A stretch of DNA of 64,000 nt from assembly GCA_029785235.1 (NCBI GenBank), contig JAFMAA010000004.1:78433-142432 (forward strand). The letters run 5' to 3'. The notes below the pieces were generated by a model. That model did no database searches, was not told the origin of the DNA, and worked only from the letters and a program-made list of their open reading frames with translations. Both the position numbers and the translations under genes were made by a program. The DNA is from Nitrososphaerota archaeon (GTDB taxonomy: Archaea; Thermoproteota; Nitrososphaeria; Nitrososphaerales; UBA183). Of the stretch, positions 60,672 through 64,000 are shown piece after piece (within the stretch, counting starts at the first letter, position 1; every line of letters begins with the position of its first letter).

Positions 60672-62663
60672 ATGCAGCCCAGCAGCGAGTTGCAGGAACC
60701 GGCTACAGGTTCGCTCATCGGCCAAATCGAGTCGGGCCGTATCACCTGGTCTCACATCAAAGTCCTCGTCCTGTCCGGAGCGGGAGTCTTCATGGACGGC
60801 TACGACCTGTTCATCATAGGGGTAGCCATACTGTTCATCCCATACATCAGTGGTGCGTTCGACACCGCGCTGATAACGTCGGCCGCCCTGCTCGGTGCCG
60901 TCTTCGGGGCAGTGCTCTTCGGGAACCTCGCCGATAGACTCGGCAGGAAGAAGCTCTATGTCGCCGACTTGGTGTTCTTCGTCGTCTTCGCGGCAGCTTC
61001 CGCGCTCTCTCAGAACCTGTGGGAGCTCTATCTATTCAGGTTCCTCCTCGGGATTGGGATAGGCGCTGACTATCCTATCAGCGCTTCATACGTCACCGAG
61101 TTCGTAAGCAACAGGCATCGTGGGAAGCTAATCGCCTCGGTCTTCTCGTTCCAGGGGCTCGGTCTGATCAGCGCGGTAGTCGTCAGCGTACTGCTGGTCC
61201 AGGCGCACCTCGGACCCGACGTCTGGCGGTGGATGCTCCTCTCCGGGATTGTCCCCGCCCTGGTCGCGCTCACGGCCAGGACCAAGATGCCAGAGACCCC
61301 ACGCTGGTATCTCTCTCACGGCAAGGCGGACGAGGCGCGGAAGGTGCTGTCTGGGTTTTTCGGGTACCAGGTCCCTGAAGAGACCCTCGAAGCCATAAAC
61401 GAAAGAGTCTCAGTCAGAGAGCTTCTCCTTTCTCCCTATTCGCGGCGGGTCTTCTTCACCTCGGCGAGCTGGTTCCTCGTGGACGTGGGGGTCTACGGGA
61501 TAGGGATACTCACGCCATTCCTGATCGCTGACATCTACGGGCCGACCCGTCCTCTGCTGGCTTCGGTGGTCACGTCAGGTGAGCTGTTCGTCTTCGCGGG
61601 GATCGGCTACCTCTGCGCCATCGCATTGGTGGACGTTGTCGGCCGCAAGCCGCTGCAGACGGTAGGATTCTTCGGGATGGCCATCCCTCTGCTCGCTGCA
61701 GCCATCCTCCATGCCTCTACTCTCCTCCTGCTGGCGATTCCCATCGCAGTGTTCTACATCTTCGAGAACGCCGGCCCTAACACGACCACATGGATCTATC
61801 CGGTGGAACTCTTCCCGACGAGACTCAGAGGAACAGGTCATGGCCTAGCAGCTACGGTGGGAAAGATAGGCGCCGTGGTGGCGACCTTCTTCCTTCCACT
61901 GATTTACGCAACCCTTGGCCGGGACGCAATGCTGGCATTCGTCGGCGCGGCCTGCCTCGCCGGTGGCGTGCTGACCTATTTCATGGGGATAGAGACCAAA
62001 CGGCTCTCCCTCGACGACGTCTCCGAAATCTTCAAGTCGTTCTATGACACCTTCGACAGGATTTCGGCCAACCTTCTGGCCGCCGCCGAGCTCCTCCACG
62101 ACAGGCTAGCCGCAATGCCTAGTCCTGACGCAGATGTCGACGTTGAGAACCTCGCGGCAGGGATCAAGGAACTGGAGCACACGGGGGACGAACTGATACA
62201 CGAAGCCTTCGTCAAACTCGACAAGAAGTTCGTGGCCCCCATAGACAGGGACGACATCACGAAGCTGCTCAAGACCCTAGATGACACGCTCGATTTCATC
62301 GATGCCTCCACATCAAGGATGGAAGTATACAAGCTCAGCCGTGTCACCCCCGAGACGCTGAAGTTTTCAGAGCTCATCCTCGGTCAGGTCCGCGAGATTA
62401 GGAAGGCCGTCGCCTCGTTAAAAGGGAGCGGCGCGACCGCCGTCATAGACGGGGCTGCCATCAGGATACACGAACTGGAGAATGAGGCCGACGACCTTCT
62501 CCACAAGTGCCTGAGGTCTCTGTTTGCCTCCCCGGAGGCCGGCGCATCCCCCTTCGATATCATTAAGCAGAAGGAGGTCTACGAGTATCTCGAGACCACG
62601 ACTGACAAATCCGAGGACGTCGCGGACGTCCTACGGAGTCTCCTGGTCAAGTATTCCTTGTAA
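60672..62663 (+). CDS. MFS transporter fused to a PhoU/DUF47-like domain
   Basis: A 663-residue fusion. The first 12 helices (about 25-465) have MFS signatures: GAGVFMDGYDLFIIGVA, DRLGRK, LGIGIGADYPISAS, and GRKPLQT; the sequence resembles phosphate:proton symporters (PHS family). The C-terminus (about 470-663) is a PhoU_div/DUF47-like helical bundle (ELLHDRLAAMP, ELENEADDLLHKCLRSLF). Such DUF47 domains normally occur as a separate partner of PitA. ATG 60672 is chosen because a CTTAAGAAC box lies about 25-30 bases upstream. Phosphate uptake with in-built regulation is the likely role. Confidence 0.8.
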   Translation: MQPSSELQEPATGSLIGQIESGRITWSHIKVLVLSGAGVFMDGYDLFIIGVAILFIPYISGAFDTALITSAALLGAVFGAVLFGNLADRLGRKKLYVADLVFFVVFAAASALSQNLWELYLFRFLLGIGIGADYPISASYVTEFVSNRHRGKLIASVFSFQGLGLISAVVVSVLLVQAHLGPDVWRWMLLSGIVPALVALTARTKMPETPRWYLSHGKADEARKVLSGFFGYQVPEETLEAINERVSVRELLLSPYSRRVFFTSASWFLVDVGVYGIGILTPFLIADIYGPTRPLLASVVTSGELFVFAGIGYLCAIALVDVVGRKPLQTVGFFGMAIPLLAAAILHASTLLLLAIPIAVFYIFENAGPNTTTWIYPVELFPTRLRGTGHGLAATVGKIGAVVATFFLPLIYATLGRDAMLAFVGAACLAGGVLTYFMGIETKRLSLDDVSEIFKSFYDTFDRISANLLAAAELLHDRLAAMPSPDADVDVENLAAGIKELEHTGDELIHEAFVKLDKKFVAPIDRDDITKLLKTLDDTLDFIDASTSRMEVYKLSRVTPETLKFSELILGQVREIRKAVASLKGSGATAVIDGAAIRIHELENEADDLLHKCLRSLFASPEAGASPFDIIKQKEVYEYLETTTDKSEDVADVLRSLLVKYSL

Positions 62664-62737
62664 CCTACCGGCCCGTAGGCCGGATCACGCTCCTCTGACC
62701 GGACTGGCGCGAAGGCCTATCAAGCGGCCTCCCGGAC

Positions 62738-62947
62738 ATGCCAGGCATGAGCAAACCCGAAGGTAAGATGGAGCTCGCGGGGATGGCGTCCTTTGTAGTC
62801 CTGGTCGGACTGGTGGCCTTCCTCTTCCCCGCATATGTCTTGGCCTTGGCCGCGCCGGTCGCCGGGTGGATAGTCTATCGTGACCACGAGAAAATCTCCC
62901 GGCTTGAGAAGGAGCTCGCAGCCAAAGGATACGGGATGAAGTCCTAG
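62738..62947 (+). CDS. Small membrane protein, 69 aa
   Basis: A 69-residue protein with a hydrophobic segment of about 38 residues (FVVLVGLVAFLFPAYVL then ALAAPVAGWIVY), probably two short helices, followed by a charged tail DHEKISRLEKELAAKGYGMK. There is no recognised family. ATG 62738 or ATG 62747 may be the start. It lies between the transporter gene and the rRNA promoter. A frame on the opposite strand is less protein-like. Confidence 0.5.
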   Translation: MPGMSKPEGKMELAGMASFVVLVGLVAFLFPAYVLALAAPVAGWIVYRDHEKISRLEKELAAKGYGMKS

Positions 62948-63049
62948 CCTCCCCCGCATGGTCGCTGGGGGAGTTGCTGAACCCCTGAGAATCTACCGCG
63001 GCTCCACGGGGGAAGGTTGGCTGGAATGGCACATTTTCACACGGGAATG

Positions 63050-63058
63050 CATATATAC
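63050..63058 (+). promoter_or_regulatory. TATA box of the rRNA operon
   Basis: CATATATAC lies about 195 bases before the 16S gene in an otherwise gene-free stretch (62948-63252). Transcription should start near 63078. The leader holds a 9-bp hairpin closed by UUCG at 63173-63194 (AGATCTGAC-TTCG-GTTAGATCT), probably part of processing. Confidence 0.6.
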
Positions 63059-63252
63059 GAACCCCCGACCGTGGACGTTTCTGCGCATTAATTGGCGGCG
63101 TCTGCCTCGAGCAAAAGGGCCGAGCCCTGACGCGGTGAAACGCACGACCTCCAGATGCGCGCACAAAAGTGGAGATCTGACTTCGGTTAGATCTGACGTG
63201 GGTTGTGCTTTACACCTCGCAGAAATGCGTGGTCGTACTCCTCGATAATCGA

Positions 63253-64000
<748 letters not shown>

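Overview
The window is archaeal and most likely from the Nitrososphaeria (Thaumarchaeota) side of the Thermoproteota. The evidence is the 5' part of a 16S rRNA gene at the right edge (from about 63253, archaeal 5' motif, closely resembling the Nitrososphaera 16S I remember), archaeal release factor aRF1, an archaeal-type valyl-tRNA synthetase, a B-family transcription factor (TFB), a UMP kinase of archaeal type, intron-bearing tRNAs, and many genes whose start codon lies about 25 bases behind a TATA box (leaderless transcription). No ammonia-oxidation gene is present, so this window does not show how the organism gains energy beyond a 2-oxoacid:ferredoxin oxidoreductase.

Layout. (1) 0-5.5 kb: a type IV pilus-like assembly set, with a TadC/GspF-type membrane platform protein divergent from a surface protein and a TadA/GspE-type ATPase. 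The two divergent genes appear to share one TATA box. (2) 5.5-15.1 kb: plasmid-like or conjugative-element genes. These include mini zinc-ribbon proteins, a winged-helix regulator, a VirD4/HerA-type DNA-translocation ATPase split into two genes, a six-copy iteron array, a divergent TFB and an ArdC-like antirestriction protein. (3) 15.2-32.1 kb: a defence/DNA-modification island that looks lower in G+C than its surroundings. It holds a membrane-anchored Holliday-junction-resolvase-like nuclease, a TPR-like protein, a UvrD-like helicase fused to a Cas4/AddB-type nuclease, nuclease-like proteins, a DNA methyltransferase, two TcmP plus SPL-like radical SAM pairs in one locus with ParB and a small DNA-binding protein, a tyrosine recombinase and an AbiV-like HEPN protein. 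(4) 33-64 kb: chromosomal genes. They cover a ClC channel, Y-family polymerase plus SWIM zinc finger, tRNA-Thr, aldo/keto reductases, valS, archaeosine-precursor genes (queC, QueT family), a primase-large-subunit-like protein, a YchF-type GTPase without a normal start codon, aRF1, pyrH, tRNA-Leu, phosphate regulation and transport (AbrB-PhoU regulator and an MFS-PhoU fusion), 2-oxoacid:ferredoxin oxidoreductase, nucleotide clean-up (YjjX-type, adenosine deaminase) and the rRNA operon start.

Most likely novel system: the locus 23.6-28.8 kb. One minus-strand operon (small DNA-binding protein, ParB-like, radical SAM B, TcmP2, radical SAM A) converges on a separate TcmP1 gene. A near-perfect 26-bp palindrome overlaps the operon promoter. 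Function is inferred only from families and context; it may be a radical-based nucleic-acid modification, repair or defence system carried by the island.

Other points of note are two tRNA genes with two introns each, repeated sharing of CTAG between convergent stop codons, and a set of tiny CxxC proteins that standard gene calling would probably miss.
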